A stretch of 64,000 nucleotides of DNA from Pseudomonas sp. dw_612 (GTDB lineage Bacteria; Pseudomonadota; Gammaproteobacteria; Pseudomonadales; Pseudomonadaceae), in NCBI RefSeq assembly GCF_018449725.1, contig NZ_JAAVVC010000012.1, positions 1 through 64,000 of the forward strand, in the 5' to 3' direction. The notes below the pieces were generated by a model that ran no database searches, had not been told where the DNA came from, and saw only the letters and a list, made by a program, of their open reading frames with translations. Of this stretch, positions 1-8,411 are shown piece after piece. Within the stretch, counting starts at the first letter, position 1; the number at the start of each line of letters is the position of its first letter. The position numbers and the translations under genes are program-made.

Positions 1-224
1 AGTTGTTATCTCGAGTTACATCGACCTGAGATATCGAGTCGAACTCAAGTGTTGAACAGCATGAAGGTCTGCTCCCTTTCCCCTCTCCCCAGAGGGGCGA
101 GGGGACTGACCGAGTTGTTCTTTCGAGTTACATCGACCTGAGATATCGAGCCGAACTCAAGTGTTGAACAGCATGAAGATCTGCTCCCTTTCCCCTCGCC
201 CCCTTGGGGAGAGGGGTGGTCCTC
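1..224. repeat. Two tandem copies of a 112-bp intergenic repeat
   Basis: Positions 1-112 and 113-224 are near-identical; the block beginning TCGAGTTACATCGACCTGAG recurs at 11 and 123. Each unit carries a C-rich/G-rich palindromic stretch (CTCTCCCC...GGGGCGAGGGG) resembling the arms of the inverted-repeat element at 59161-59363. A plus-strand open frame across it is an artefact of the repeat. No gene is visible between here and 317. Confidence 0.8.
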
Positions 225-272
225 AAGCCGGACGCCTGTTCAAGGCACCCACCAGTCAACCCGCAGAAACAA

Positions 273-299
273 CAAAGCCCACATCTCTGCGGGCTTTGT
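273..299 (-). terminator. Probable rho-independent terminator of the pqiC-like gene
   Basis: On the minus strand CAAAGCCC and GGGCTTTG form a stem closing a GCAGAGATGT-type loop, followed by TTGTTTC. It lies just past the stop codon of the lipoprotein gene at 317. Confidence 0.7.
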
Positions 300-316
300 G
301 TCGGATCAATCCAGGC

Positions 317-1030
317 TTAGAACCTGAACACTTCCATATCGGTGCGAATCGGCGAAGCCATCGGAATCTTCGGCTGCTTGTCCTGCTCCGCCGCTGGCGC
401 TACAGGCTTGGGCGCCGGTTTACGCGGTGCTTCGGCAATCGGCGGCTGGTTGGCCAGCGGCTTAAGCGCTACAGACAATTGCTCCGCCAGACGCTGCAAC
501 AACACGCCCTGAGCCTGGACCTGAGCCGCTGTCCCGCCTGCGTGTTGCTCTTGCAGGTGAATGATGCGGTTGTCGCGAACCTGGCCACGACGGTCGATCA
601 AACGCCATTGGGCATCGAGGATCGCCGGCTGCGACTCACCCGAGTCCAGGCGAGTAATCGTCAGCAGCACTTGGACATCCGGGGTAAAACCCAATGTCGC
701 GGGCGCCAGCACGACGCGTTGGCTGTCCAGATGACCGGCCACCTGACGCAACAGCAATTGATCGATGTCCGACGACAAACTACCCGCCCAACGACCATCG
801 GCCGAAGCCTGAAGGCTGCCATCCGGTTGGCGTTGCAGCAAAGTTTCACGTTGCAGGTAGTCGGCAATCGTTACCGGACCCAACAATACGGCCATGCCAG
901 CGCTTTGCGCAGGCTGAACCGGACTTCCGCTGTCCAGTTGATACAGCGACACCGGTTGGTGAACGCTGCAACCCGCCAGGCCAAGAACGCCAGCGAGCAT
1001 CAAAATAAAAGGAAGGCGCAGAGCAGTCAT
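317..1030 (-). CDS. PqiC/YmbA-family outer-membrane lipoprotein
   Basis: A 237-residue protein with a lipoprotein signal: hydrophobic residues 5-18 then lipobox LAGC, so Cys21 would be lipidated. The body (SLYQLDSG near residue 28, then alternating strands up to about 195) fits the ABC-type transport auxiliary component family. PqiC-type lipoproteins sit in the outer membrane and help MCE-protein machines move lipids between membranes. The C-terminal 40 residues are rich in Pro, Ala and Lys and look disordered. Usual partners pqiA and pqiB are not adjacent: the upstream gene is parC, 177 bp away. A weak dyad, GATCTACG/CGTAGATC at 1167-1190, lies in that gap. The family is well supported; the substrate is unknown. 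Confidence 0.75.
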   Translation of the reverse strand: MTALRLPFILMLAGVLGLAGCSVHQPVSLYQLDSGSPVQPAQSAGMAVLLGPVTIADYLQRETLLQRQPDGSLQASADGRWAGSLSSDIDQLLLRQVAGHLDSQRVVLAPATLGFTPDVQVLLTITRLDSGESQPAILDAQWRLIDRRGQVRDNRIIHLQEQHAGGTAAQVQAQGVLLQRLAEQLSVALKPLANQPPIAEAPRKPAPKPVAPAAEQDKQPKIPMASPIRTDMEVFRF

Positions 1031-1206
1031 CGTCCCATCCAGGTGGTTGCCACAAGGCTAACCACAGTGAAAATACTCAATAAATATGAAGAACGCTCGG
1101 CCACGCCGGCGCTTGAAAGGCCATATCATCCGTGAATATGCGTTCCGACTCCAGCGCGAAAGCGCCGATCTACGCGTTAAATCGTAGATCCGCGCCTCTA
1201 GCACGC

Positions 1207-3474
1207 CTAATTGAGGTTTTCGACGAGCAGCGCATCTACCCTCTGGAAGCCACGTGGCAGTTTGTTACCACGACGTCCACGCTCACCTTTGTAGTGTTCG
1301 AGGTCGTCCGCTTTCAGTGACAAGGTACGTTTTCCGGCCTGTAGCACCAACGTGGCGCCTTCCGGCAGAACGGCGATGTCTGTGACATATTCTTCGCGAC
1401 TGGCAACGCGCTCACCGGAAATACCGATGATCTTATTGCCTTTACCCTTACCTAATTGTGGCAGATCGCTGATTTTGAAGATCAGCAGGCGACCTTCGGT
1501 CGTGACCGAGGCCAGCCAATTGTTCTCGCGGTCGGGTACCGGGCGCGGAAGAATGACTTTCGAATTGTTTGGCAAGCTCAGCAGCGCTTTACCGGCCTTG
1601 TTCTTGGCCTGGAAGTCTTCTCCTTTCACCACGAAACCGTAACCGGCGTCGGAGGCGATCACGTACAACGAATCGTCTTCCGGCATCAGCACGCATTCAA
1701 ACGTCGCGCCTGGCGGCGGCGTCAGACGGCCGGTCAACGGCTCGCCCTGGCCACGGGCCGATGGCAGCGTGTGAGAAGCCACCGAATAACTGCGACCGGT
1801 AGAGTCGATAAACACCGCAAACTGGTTGGAACGTCCCGGCGCCAGGGCCTTGAAACCGTCCCCGGCCTTATAAGACAGCCCGGTGGCGTCGATTTCGTGG
1901 CCCTTGGCCGAGCGAACCCAGCCTTTTTCCGACAGCACGACGGTTACCTTCTCGTTCGGCAGCAAGTCGTGTTCGGTCAGGGCCTTGGCTTCGGCGCGCT
2001 CGACGATTGGCGAGCGGCGGTCGTCGCCATAGGTTTCGGCGTCTTTGATCAGCTCGGTGCGCACCAATTTTTTCAACTTGGCTTCGCTGCCCAACAGAGC
2101 TTGCAGCTTGGCTTGTTCCTTGAGCAGTTCGTCCTGCTCGGCACGCAGCTTCATTTCTTCCAGTCGCGCCAATTGACGCAAACGGGTGTCGAGAATGTAG
2201 TCGGCCTGGATTTCGCTCAGGGCGAAACGCGCGATCAGTGCGGCTTTCGGGTGTTCCTCGGTGCGGATGATATGAATCACTTCATCCAGGTTGAGGTAGG
2301 CGATCAACAAACCGTCCAACAGGTGCAGACGACGCTCGACCTTGTCGAGGCGGAATTGCAGGCGACGACGCACGGTCTGCACCCGGAATTCCAGCCACTC
2401 GACCAGCAATGCCCGCAGGTTTTTCAGCTGCGGCTTGCCGTCGAGGCCGATGATGTTGATGTTGACCCGGTAGCTCGACTCCAGCTCGGTGCTGGCGAAC
2501 AGGTGGGTCATCAATGCATCGTGGTCGAAGTTTTTCCGCGCGCCGGGAATGATCACGATCCGGCACGGGTTTTCGTGGTCGGACTCATCGCGCAAGTCGG
2601 CGATCTGCGGGGCCTTGGACGGCTTGGCCTGCATCATCGCTGCGATCTGTTCCAGCACCTTGGCGCCGGACACCTGGTGTGGCAACGCGGTGACGATGAT
2701 GTCGCCGTCTTCGATGTGGTACACGGCACGCATGCGCACCGAGCCCTTGCCGGTTTCGTACATTTTCAGCAGGTCGGCGCGCGGCGTGATGATTTCCGCT
2801 TCGGTCGGGTAATCCGGGCCCTGGATGTGTTCACAGAGCTGCTCGACCGTGGCTTTCGGCTCATCGAGCAAACGCACGCACGCCGTCGCGACTTCCCGCA
2901 GGTTGTGCGGCGGCACGTCGGTGGCCATGCCCACGGCGATGCCAGTGGTGCCGTTGAGCAGGATGTTCGGCAAACGTGCCGGCAACACCAGTGGCTCGTC
3001 GAGGGTGCCGTCGAAGTTCGGGCCCCAGTCCGCGGTGCCCTGGCCCAGCTCGCTGAGCAGCACTTCGGAGTAACGGGACAAACGCGCCTCGGTGTAACGC
3101 ATGGCGGCGAAGGACTTGGGATCATCCGGCGCACCCCAGTTACCCTGACCGTCCACCAGCGTGTAGCGGTAGCTGAACGGCTGGGCCATCAGGACCATGG
3201 CTTCGTAGCAGGCCGAATCGCCGTGCGGGTGAAATTTACCGAGCACGTCACCGACGGTACGCGCCGATTTCTTGTGCTTGGAATCGGCGTCCAGCCCCAA
3301 CTCGCTCATCGCATAGATGATGCGCCGCTGTACGGGTTTCAGGCCGTCGCCGATATGCGGCAAGGCGCGGTCCATGATCACGTACATGGAGTAGTTGAGG
3401 TAGGCATTTTCGGTGAAGTCAGCCAGTGACCGGCGCTCTACACCGTCCAGGCTGAGATCAAGGGAGTCGCTCAT
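1207..3474 (-). CDS. parC: DNA topoisomerase IV subunit A
   Basis: A 755-residue breakage-reunion subunit of topoisomerase IV, which unlinks daughter chromosomes. The N-terminal domain has the winged-helix segment with HPHGDSACYEAM at 82-93 and the catalytic tyrosine at Tyr127 in AAMRYTEARLS. The C-terminal third (about 500-750) is the beta-pinwheel DNA-wrapping domain. Ser87 and Glu91, common quinolone-resistance positions, have the susceptible-type residues. The open frame extends 21 codons further upstream, but MSDSLDL at 3474 matches the family's usual N-terminus and length (about 754). It lies 10 bp downstream of the protease gene, in one transcription unit with parE. Confidence 0.97.
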   Translation of the reverse strand: MSDSLDLSLDGVERRSLADFTENAYLNYSMYVIMDRALPHIGDGLKPVQRRIIYAMSELGLDADSKHKKSARTVGDVLGKFHPHGDSACYEAMVLMAQPFSYRYTLVDGQGNWGAPDDPKSFAAMRYTEARLSRYSEVLLSELGQGTADWGPNFDGTLDEPLVLPARLPNILLNGTTGIAVGMATDVPPHNLREVATACVRLLDEPKATVEQLCEHIQGPDYPTEAEIITPRADLLKMYETGKGSVRMRAVYHIEDGDIIVTALPHQVSGAKVLEQIAAMMQAKPSKAPQIADLRDESDHENPCRIVIIPGARKNFDHDALMTHLFASTELESSYRVNINIIGLDGKPQLKNLRALLVEWLEFRVQTVRRRLQFRLDKVERRLHLLDGLLIAYLNLDEVIHIIRTEEHPKAALIARFALSEIQADYILDTRLRQLARLEEMKLRAEQDELLKEQAKLQALLGSEAKLKKLVRTELIKDAETYGDDRRSPIVERAEAKALTEHDLLPNEKVTVVLSEKGWVRSAKGHEIDATGLSYKAGDGFKALAPGRSNQFAVFIDSTGRSYSVASHTLPSARGQGEPLTGRLTPPPGATFECVLMPEDDSLYVIASDAGYGFVVKGEDFQAKNKAGKALLSLPNNSKVILPRPVPDRENNWLASVTTEGRLLIFKISDLPQLGKGKGNKIIGISGERVASREEYVTDIAVLPEGATLVLQAGKRTLSLKADDLEHYKGERGRRGNKLPRGFQRVDALLVENLN

Positions 3475-3484
3475 GCGGGCCTCA

Positions 3485-4006
3485 TCATTTCGTTGTCTGG
3501 CGCAGCAGCATGGTGCCACCGCGCTGGGTAAATTCAAGTTTGTTCAGTGCGCTCATACCGAGCAGCACCTGCTTGCCATCCAGGCCTGGCACGACGATGG
3601 CGCGCACATCACGCAGCACAATGTCGCCCAGTTGCAGCCGGTCGACGCGGGTTCGATAACCCTCGGTGCGACCATTTGCCGTGCTCAGGGTCACCCCGAA
3701 GCCTTGTTCAAGTTTCAGCCGTTCGGCCATTTCTGCCGGGATCGCCACGTCGGTCGCCCCGGTGTCGAGCATAAAACTCACCGGCTGGCCGTTGATCTGA
3801 CCGCTGGCGACGAAATGCCCCTGGGTGTTGCCCACCAGTTTCACTTCGATAAAACCTTCGCCCTGCTCCGACGTGACCACCACGTTGGGATTTTGCTGAC
3901 GCTCTTCCAACTGCCCGAAAAACCGCGTTGCCAGAAACAAGGCGGCGCACCAGGCCAGGATCATGAACACCCTACCGGCGCGTTTGCCCGGCGGTTGCTG
4001 GCTCAT
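3485..4006 (-). CDS. Membrane-anchored retropepsin-like aspartic protease (clan AA)
   Basis: A 173-residue protein with one N-terminal membrane segment (about residues 14-31, FMILAWCAALFLATRFF) and a single aspartic protease domain with motif FMLDTGATDVAIP, where DTGA holds the catalytic Asp. One such domain per chain means activity would need a dimer, as in retropepsins. The TIGR02281-type family is common in Proteobacteria, with unknown targets. The start at 4006 gives an ATGA overlap with the stop codon of the upstream gene, so translation is probably coupled; the longer frame lacks this logic. Its place between parE and parC is conserved in pseudomonads as I recall. Any role in topoisomerase biology is untested. 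Confidence 0.8.
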   Translation of the reverse strand: MSQQPPGKRAGRVFMILAWCAALFLATRFFGQLEERQQNPNVVVTSEQGEGFIEVKLVGNTQGHFVASGQINGQPVSFMLDTGATDVAIPAEMAERLKLEQGFGVTLSTANGRTEGYRTRVDRLQLGDIVLRDVRAIVVPGLDGKQVLLGMSALNKLEFTQRGGTMLLRQTTK

Positions 4007-4992
4007 GGCTTGGCGCTCCAGCCACCTTCCGGTGCGGCGAAGCGCCAGACAATCGGACGGACCTCGCCATCGGCGCGGGGACCGAAGTTGTTGTCGACCC
4101 CAATCCACGCACCGTCGGCGTCGATGATCAATGCCTCTTCCAAACCATAGTTCTGTGAATAACGCCGGTTTGCCTGCAACAGCTCGGCGGCATACGACCA
4201 GCAGCGCTCGACCTTGGCGGTCTGCGGATCGCGACGACAGATCTGAAAGGCGTTGCGTTCAAGGGTAAACAGCTTGCCCTCGAACAATGACAGGTCGGAA
4301 AAATCCCGGTTGACCGCTTTGGCGTTGGGGAATTGTGGCGGCTGCATTTCCTTGCCGGCTTCGCTCAACAGCACACAGCGACCGTCGCAATCCCAGACCG
4401 TCTGTTTGCGTTTGATCAGCAGCAAACCGCGGCTTTGGCGCTCCGCGGCGAGCCATATCTGATCGCCTGCCGGATTGATCGCCAGGCCTTCGAATATTGC
4501 ATTGAATTGCAGCAGCATGCCTCTGGCCCGCGCTTCGCGAACCATCATGGGCGAGACTTTCAGCCAGTTTGCCGGGCCCGTCAGCGGCACTTGCAACACG
4601 GCCGCATGGCCTTCGCTGACGATGTAACGATTGCCGGCGCTGTCACAGGTGATGCCTTCGAAATCCAGATCCCCGCCGCGCACGAAAGAGGCCGCCCACG
4701 TGCGCGAACGCAAGCCCCAAGGCAAACCGGTGTCCGGCACGGGAGGCACGTCGATGCGCACGGCTTCGGCTTGCCAGGTGCTGGCGCTGGTATCGAGACG
4801 ATAGATTTGATCATCGTCGCGATCAGAAACCGTCCACAAGTCCTTGCCACATTGCGCCAGCCCCGACAGGTTGCCGCCGCGCATGCCCTCGACGGCATGT
4901 TCGGACAGCACGCGCAGCTCTGGCGCCGGTTCGGCAGACACCGTCAACGAGGTCAGCAGCAACGCACACGCCAGGGCAAAGCCAAAGCGCAT
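4003..4992 (-). CDS. Secreted esterase-like/phytase-like beta-propeller protein
   Basis: A 329-residue protein starting MRFGFALACALLLTSLTVSA, a clear Sec signal peptide with likely cleavage after SAEPA-type residues near 20. The mature part has repeated short beta motifs with acidic loops (VSDRDDDQIYRLD; GGDLDFEGITCD; FEGLAINPAGDQIWLAAE; DADGAWIGVDNNFG). These are typical of the 'esterase-like activity of phytase' propeller family, so it is probably periplasmic. The ATG shares one base with the parE stop codon (TGATG), and the gene overlaps the downstream protease by four bases. The longer frame, starting inside parE, is rejected because the signal peptide begins at this Met. Substrate unknown. 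Confidence 0.75.
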   Translation of the reverse strand: MRFGFALACALLLTSLTVSAEPAPELRVLSEHAVEGMRGGNLSGLAQCGKDLWTVSDRDDDQIYRLDTSASTWQAEAVRIDVPPVPDTGLPWGLRSRTWAASFVRGGDLDFEGITCDSAGNRYIVSEGHAAVLQVPLTGPANWLKVSPMMVREARARGMLLQFNAIFEGLAINPAGDQIWLAAERQSRGLLLIKRKQTVWDCDGRCVLLSEAGKEMQPPQFPNAKAVNRDFSDLSLFEGKLFTLERNAFQICRRDPQTAKVERCWSYAAELLQANRRYSQNYGLEEALIIDADGAWIGVDNNFGPRADGEVRPIVWRFAAPEGGWSAKP

Positions 4993-6896
4993 CAGCCCAG
5001 AACCTCGGCCAGGTTGCCCTTGGACTCCAGCCACGACTTGCGATCGCCAGCGCGTTTCTTCGCCAGCAACATGTCCATCATTTCCGAGGTCGCTTCGAAA
5101 TCGTCCAGCGTCAGTTGCACCAGGCGCCGGGTGTTCGGATCCATGGTGGTTTCGCGCAGCTGGGGCGGGTTCATTTCACCCAGACCTTTGAATCGGGTGA
5201 CCTGCGGCTTGCCGCGTTTTTTCTCGGCCACCAGTCGATCGAGAATGCCATCGCGCTCGGCTTCGTCGAGGGCGTAGTAAATCTCCTTGCCGAGGTCGAT
5301 GCGGTACAGCGGCGGCATCGCGACGTAAACGTGACCGGCATCCACCAACGGGCGGAAATGCTGGACGAACAGCGCGCACAACAACGTGGCGATGTGCAGA
5401 CCGTCGGAGTCGGCGTCGGCGAGGATGCAGATCTTGCCGTAGCGCAGCTGGGCGATGTCCGCCGAGCCCGGATCGACACCGATGGCCACGGCGATGTTGT
5501 GCACTTCCTGGCTGGCCAGCACTTCACTGCCGTCGACTTCCCAAGTGTTCAGAATCTTGCCGCGCAACGGCAGAATCGCTTGAAACTCTTTGTCCCGCGC
5601 CTGCTTGGCCGAACCGCCGGCGGAATCACCTTCCACCAGGAACAGCTCGGAACGCATCGGGTCCTGCCCAGCGCAGTCAGCGAGTTTGCCCGGCAATGCC
5701 GGACCTGCGGTGATGCGCTTGCGTTCAACCTTTTTACTGGCCTTCAGACGACGGCCGGCGTTGTTGATCGCCAGTTCCGCCAGCAGCATGCCGGTTTCCG
5801 GGTTGGCGTTAAGCCACAGGCTGAACGCATCCTTGACCACACCCGAAACGAACGCCGCCGCTTCACGGGACGACAGGCGCTCCTTGGTCTGGCCGGAGAA
5901 TTGCGGCTCCTGCATTTTCATCGACAGCACGAAGGCAATGCGTTCCCAGACGTCCTCCGGCGCCAGCTTCACGCCGCGCGGCAACAGGCTGCGGAATTCG
6001 CAGAACTCGCGCATCGCATCGAGCAAGCCCTGACGCAAACCGTTGACGTGAGTACCGCCCTGGGCCGTCGGGATCAGGTTGACGTAGCTTTCCTGCACGC
6101 TGTCGCCACCTTCCGGCAACCACAGCAGCGCCCAATCCACCGCTTCTTTATTACCGGCCAGGCTGCCGCAGAACGGCTCGTCCGGCAGGCGTTCGAAGCC
6201 GTTGACCGCGTCGACCAGATAGGAGCGCAGGCCGTCTTCGTAATGCCATTCGACTTTTTCGCCGGTGGCCTTGTCTTCAAAACTGACCAACAGCCCCGGG
6301 CACAGCACAGCCTTGGCCTTGAGCACGTGCTTGAGACGGCTGATGGAGAATTTCGGTGAATCGAAGTATTTCGGGTCCGGCGCGAAGAACACGCTGGTGC
6401 CAGTGTTGCGCTTGCCGACGGTGCCAATGACTTCCAGCTCGGTTTTCTTGTAACCGTCGGCGAACGTCATCTGGTATTCGTTGCCGTCACGCTTCACGCG
6501 CACCCGGACTTCGTTCGACAAGGCGTTGACCACGGAAATACCCACCCCGTGCAAACCGCCGGAGAACTGGTAGTTCTTGTTGGAAAACTTGCCGCCCGCG
6601 TGAAGCTTGGTGAGGATCAGTTCGACCCCGGAAACACCCTCTTCCGGGTGAATGTCCACCGGCATGCCACGGCCGTCATCGCTGACTTCCAGGGAGTGAT
6701 CGGCGTGCAGGATGACCTGCACCGAGGTCGCATGCCCGGCCAAGGCTTCGTCGACGCTGTTGTCGATGACTTCCTGGGCAAGGTGGTTCGGCCGACTGGT
6801 GTCGGTGTACATGCCGGGGCGTTTGCGCACCGGGTCGAGGCCCGAGAGGACTTCGATGGCGTCTGCGTTATAAGAGCTAGCGCTGGGAGTGGCCAT
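4992..6896 (-). CDS. parE: DNA topoisomerase IV subunit B
   Basis: A 634-residue ATPase subunit of topoisomerase IV, working with ParC. The N-terminal GHKL ATPase region shows EVIDNSVDEALAG, DDGRGMPVDIHPEEG and GGLHGVGISVVNALS. The transducer follows, then the TOPRIM domain with EGDSAGGSAKQARD and DADSDGLHIATL, which coordinate Mg2+ for strand cleavage. The C-terminus carries FKGLGEMNPPQLRETTMDP. Length is close to the 629-634 usual in Pseudomonas. It is the first gene of a translationally coupled parE-esterase-protease-parC row. The gap to yqiA upstream is 41 bp, so cotranscription with yqiA is likely. Confidence 0.97.
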   Translation of the reverse strand: MATPSASSYNADAIEVLSGLDPVRKRPGMYTDTSRPNHLAQEVIDNSVDEALAGHATSVQVILHADHSLEVSDDGRGMPVDIHPEEGVSGVELILTKLHAGGKFSNKNYQFSGGLHGVGISVVNALSNEVRVRVKRDGNEYQMTFADGYKKTELEVIGTVGKRNTGTSVFFAPDPKYFDSPKFSISRLKHVLKAKAVLCPGLLVSFEDKATGEKVEWHYEDGLRSYLVDAVNGFERLPDEPFCGSLAGNKEAVDWALLWLPEGGDSVQESYVNLIPTAQGGTHVNGLRQGLLDAMREFCEFRSLLPRGVKLAPEDVWERIAFVLSMKMQEPQFSGQTKERLSSREAAAFVSGVVKDAFSLWLNANPETGMLLAELAINNAGRRLKASKKVERKRITAGPALPGKLADCAGQDPMRSELFLVEGDSAGGSAKQARDKEFQAILPLRGKILNTWEVDGSEVLASQEVHNIAVAIGVDPGSADIAQLRYGKICILADADSDGLHIATLLCALFVQHFRPLVDAGHVYVAMPPLYRIDLGKEIYYALDEAERDGILDRLVAEKKRGKPQVTRFKGLGEMNPPQLRETTMDPNTRRLVQLTLDDFEATSEMMDMLLAKKRAGDRKSWLESKGNLAEVLG

Positions 6897-6937
6897 GGGG
6901 TCTCGTCGTCAATGTTCTGTGAATAAGAGGCAAGGGA

Positions 6938-7546
6938 TCACAGTGCTGTGAAATCGATTGCCTGATACAAATCTGCGCCGATGCCGGCAAAACTCAGCAT
7001 TGCCGGCAATTGTTCGGCAAAACCCTGATAACTGTGGTCGCCGCCCGCCTGGATGCGCAAGGCACAGGCCCGGTAATACTGCTGGGCGAGGCGATAGTCC
7101 AGCGTTTCGTCGCCGGTCTGCAACCACACCTGATACCGCTGCGGGTCTTGGGGCGCCGGCACTTCCAGCTCGGCCAGGGCCGTCACGTGGTCGTGGGTCA
7201 ATTCCCAGGCTTCATCGGTATACAGGTTTTTCTGCGTCCCCAGATACCCGTCAAACATCCGGTGCGGACTGACGGCAGGGTTGACCAACAGGGCCTTGAG
7301 GCCATGGTGCTCGGCCAGGTGAGTCGCATAGTAGCCGCCGAGTGAGCTGCCGACCAGCAGCGGCCGCCCCAGCTCCTCAATCGCCCGGTTCAACTGACCG
7401 ATGGCCTCACGCGGGTGGTGATGCAACGCCGGCACCCGCAACCGGTCGCCCAAGCCCAGACGCTCCATCACTTCCATCAACTGAGTCGCCTTTTTTGACG
7501 AAGGCGCGCTGTTGAAACCGTGGATATAAAGGATCGAACCGGACAT
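6938..7546 (-). CDS. yqiA: YqiA-family alpha/beta-hydrolase esterase
   Basis: A 202-residue protein with YIHGFNSAPSSKKATQ at the N-terminus (oxyanion-hole region) and nucleophile elbow VGSSLGGYYATHLA, the serine of G-x-S-x-G. A late GGDHSYQGF supplies the His. YqiA hydrolyses short-chain esters and is normally next to parE and cpdA, as here. The open frame extends 67 codons upstream into REP sequence; MSGSILYIHGF at 7546 is the family start and is preceded by GGGAGT. The usual neighbour cpdA is separated from it by about 1.6 kb of repeats and a DUF6124 gene, so the ancestral operon appears split. Confidence 0.85.
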   Translation of the reverse strand: MSGSILYIHGFNSAPSSKKATQLMEVMERLGLGDRLRVPALHHHPREAIGQLNRAIEELGRPLLVGSSLGGYYATHLAEHHGLKALLVNPAVSPHRMFDGYLGTQKNLYTDEAWELTHDHVTALAELEVPAPQDPQRYQVWLQTGDETLDYRLAQQYYRACALRIQAGGDHSYQGFAEQLPAMLSFAGIGADLYQAIDFTAL

Positions 7547-7637
7547 TAGAACTCCCTGAGCGTCGGGTAAAGAGGCGCAGTTTACAGGGAGTCGCAGGGA
7601 TCGGGGACATCCTCGGGATTTGAGGTGACTGTGCGGA

Positions 7638-7706
7638 CGCCTTCGCGAGCAGGCTCGCTCCCACACGGAACCTCGGTCACCTGTGGGAGCGGGCTTGCTC
7701 GCGAAG
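7638..7706. repeat. REPIN (inverted pair of REP palindromes)
   Basis: CGCCTTCGCGAGCAGGCTCGCTCCCACA faces TGTGGGAGCGGGCTTGCTCGCGAAG across a short spacer. It lies between the DUF6124 gene and yqiA. This is the REP family with core GTGGGAGCGGGCTTGCTCGC that recurs at 19990, 44465 and 57226. No RAYT transposase gene is in the window. Confidence 0.85.
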
Positions 7707-7733
7707 AACGATGACGCGGTCTGTCTGGAGAAA

Positions 7734-7982
7734 TTACGCCGGATCAACGTTATCCAACGCCCGATTTACCGCCAGATCGGCCAGCATGACCAACTGCTGA
7801 ATCGCCATCGCCGTCTGCCGGTCCGGCCATTCCAGGCGCGCCGCGAAGTCACTGGACAACACACTCGCCGACGCCAGGGCGTCACAGGCATGGGCTAATA
7901 GGCTTTCCGAGTCTTTATCGGGGACGATCGTGTACATCGTGCTGGGTTTGCGGGTGGGGGGATTTGGGGTTGGTTTGAACAT
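7734..7982 (-). CDS. Small DUF6124-family protein
   Basis: An 82-residue protein beginning MFKPTPNPP, the typical start of DUF6124 proteins of pseudomonads. The middle (SESLLAHACDALASASVL) and end (MAIQQLVMLADLAVNRALDNVD) are predicted helices. No catalytic motif is visible and the function is unknown. The open frame continues 45 codons upstream, but that extension is the structured leader described at 8037-8117, and GGAG sits seven bases before the 7982 ATG. A related small-protein gene with the same leader lies at 59380-59703. It is the only gene in the repeat-rich insertion between yqiA and cpdA. Confidence 0.7.
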   Translation of the reverse strand: MFKPTPNPPTRKPSTMYTIVPDKDSESLLAHACDALASASVLSSDFAARLEWPDRQTAMAIQQLVMLADLAVNRALDNVDPA

Positions 7983-8036
7983 GGTGATACTCCAGAGGAA
8001 GAATGGAGCCACTGACAAATTACCGCGAAGCAATTT

Positions 8037-8117
8037 GGGTGGCAGCTGTACGCAGGTTCGCGGACCGATCCTCTGGCAACTCGGCATACCCGAAGGTATC
8101 CCGCGCACAGCCGCCAT
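8037..8117 (-). ncRNA. Candidate structured leader RNA, copy A (upstream of the DUF6124 gene)
   Basis: Read on the minus strand, GGCGGCTGTGCGCGGG (8115-8100) can pair with CCTGCGTACAGCTGCCACC (8056-8038). Between them are two hairpins: ATACC-TTCG-GGTAT (8099-8086) and CCGA...TCGG just after it. The copy at 59759-59840 has the same layout with changed but still paired bases. A further hairpin GACAGC-GCTTTCG-GCTGTC lies upstream around 8128-8147. It ends about 55 bp before the start codon, so it would be part of the 5' UTR. Function is inferred only. Confidence 0.5.
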
Positions 8118-8307
8118 GACACGAAACGACAGACAGCCGAAAGCGCTGTCGTTAGGCGGGGGCGATTATGCCTGAGAAAACGGACCGCGAAGTCCGATCG
8201 CTGAATGTGTCAGCGACAGGCAAAAGGCTAGAGAAGCCGCGTCCGACGGGCAACCTGAAAACCTTGTGGGAAGCTTCTGAAACTTTTACTGACCAATAAA
8301 CATCCGC

Positions 8308-8390
8308 GTAGGAGCTGCCGAAGGCTGCGAACTTTTGATCTTGATGTTGAAGATCAACGTCAAAAGATCGCAGCCTTCGGCAGCTCCTAC
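8308..8390. repeat. REPIN of the GTAGGAGCTGCCGAAGGCTG type
   Basis: GTAGGAGCTGCCGAAGGCTGCGA and its inverted copy ...TCGCAGCCTTCGGCAGCTCCTAC enclose a TTGATCTTGATGTTGAAGATC spacer, itself palindromic. The same family recurs at 17250, 54254 and 59099. Confidence 0.85.
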
Positions 8391-8411
8391 AAAGGGCCGG
8401 TGCATCAGAAA

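Noticed and set aside
1167..1190. GATCTACG/CGTAGATC hairpin as a parC terminator
   Set aside because: The dyad is real, but no T-run follows on the minus strand, so termination is not supported.
7983..8117. 45-codon N-terminal extension of the DUF6124 protein
   Set aside because: It coincides with the structured leader, is not frame-conserved in the second copy, and a good GGAG site precedes the later ATG.
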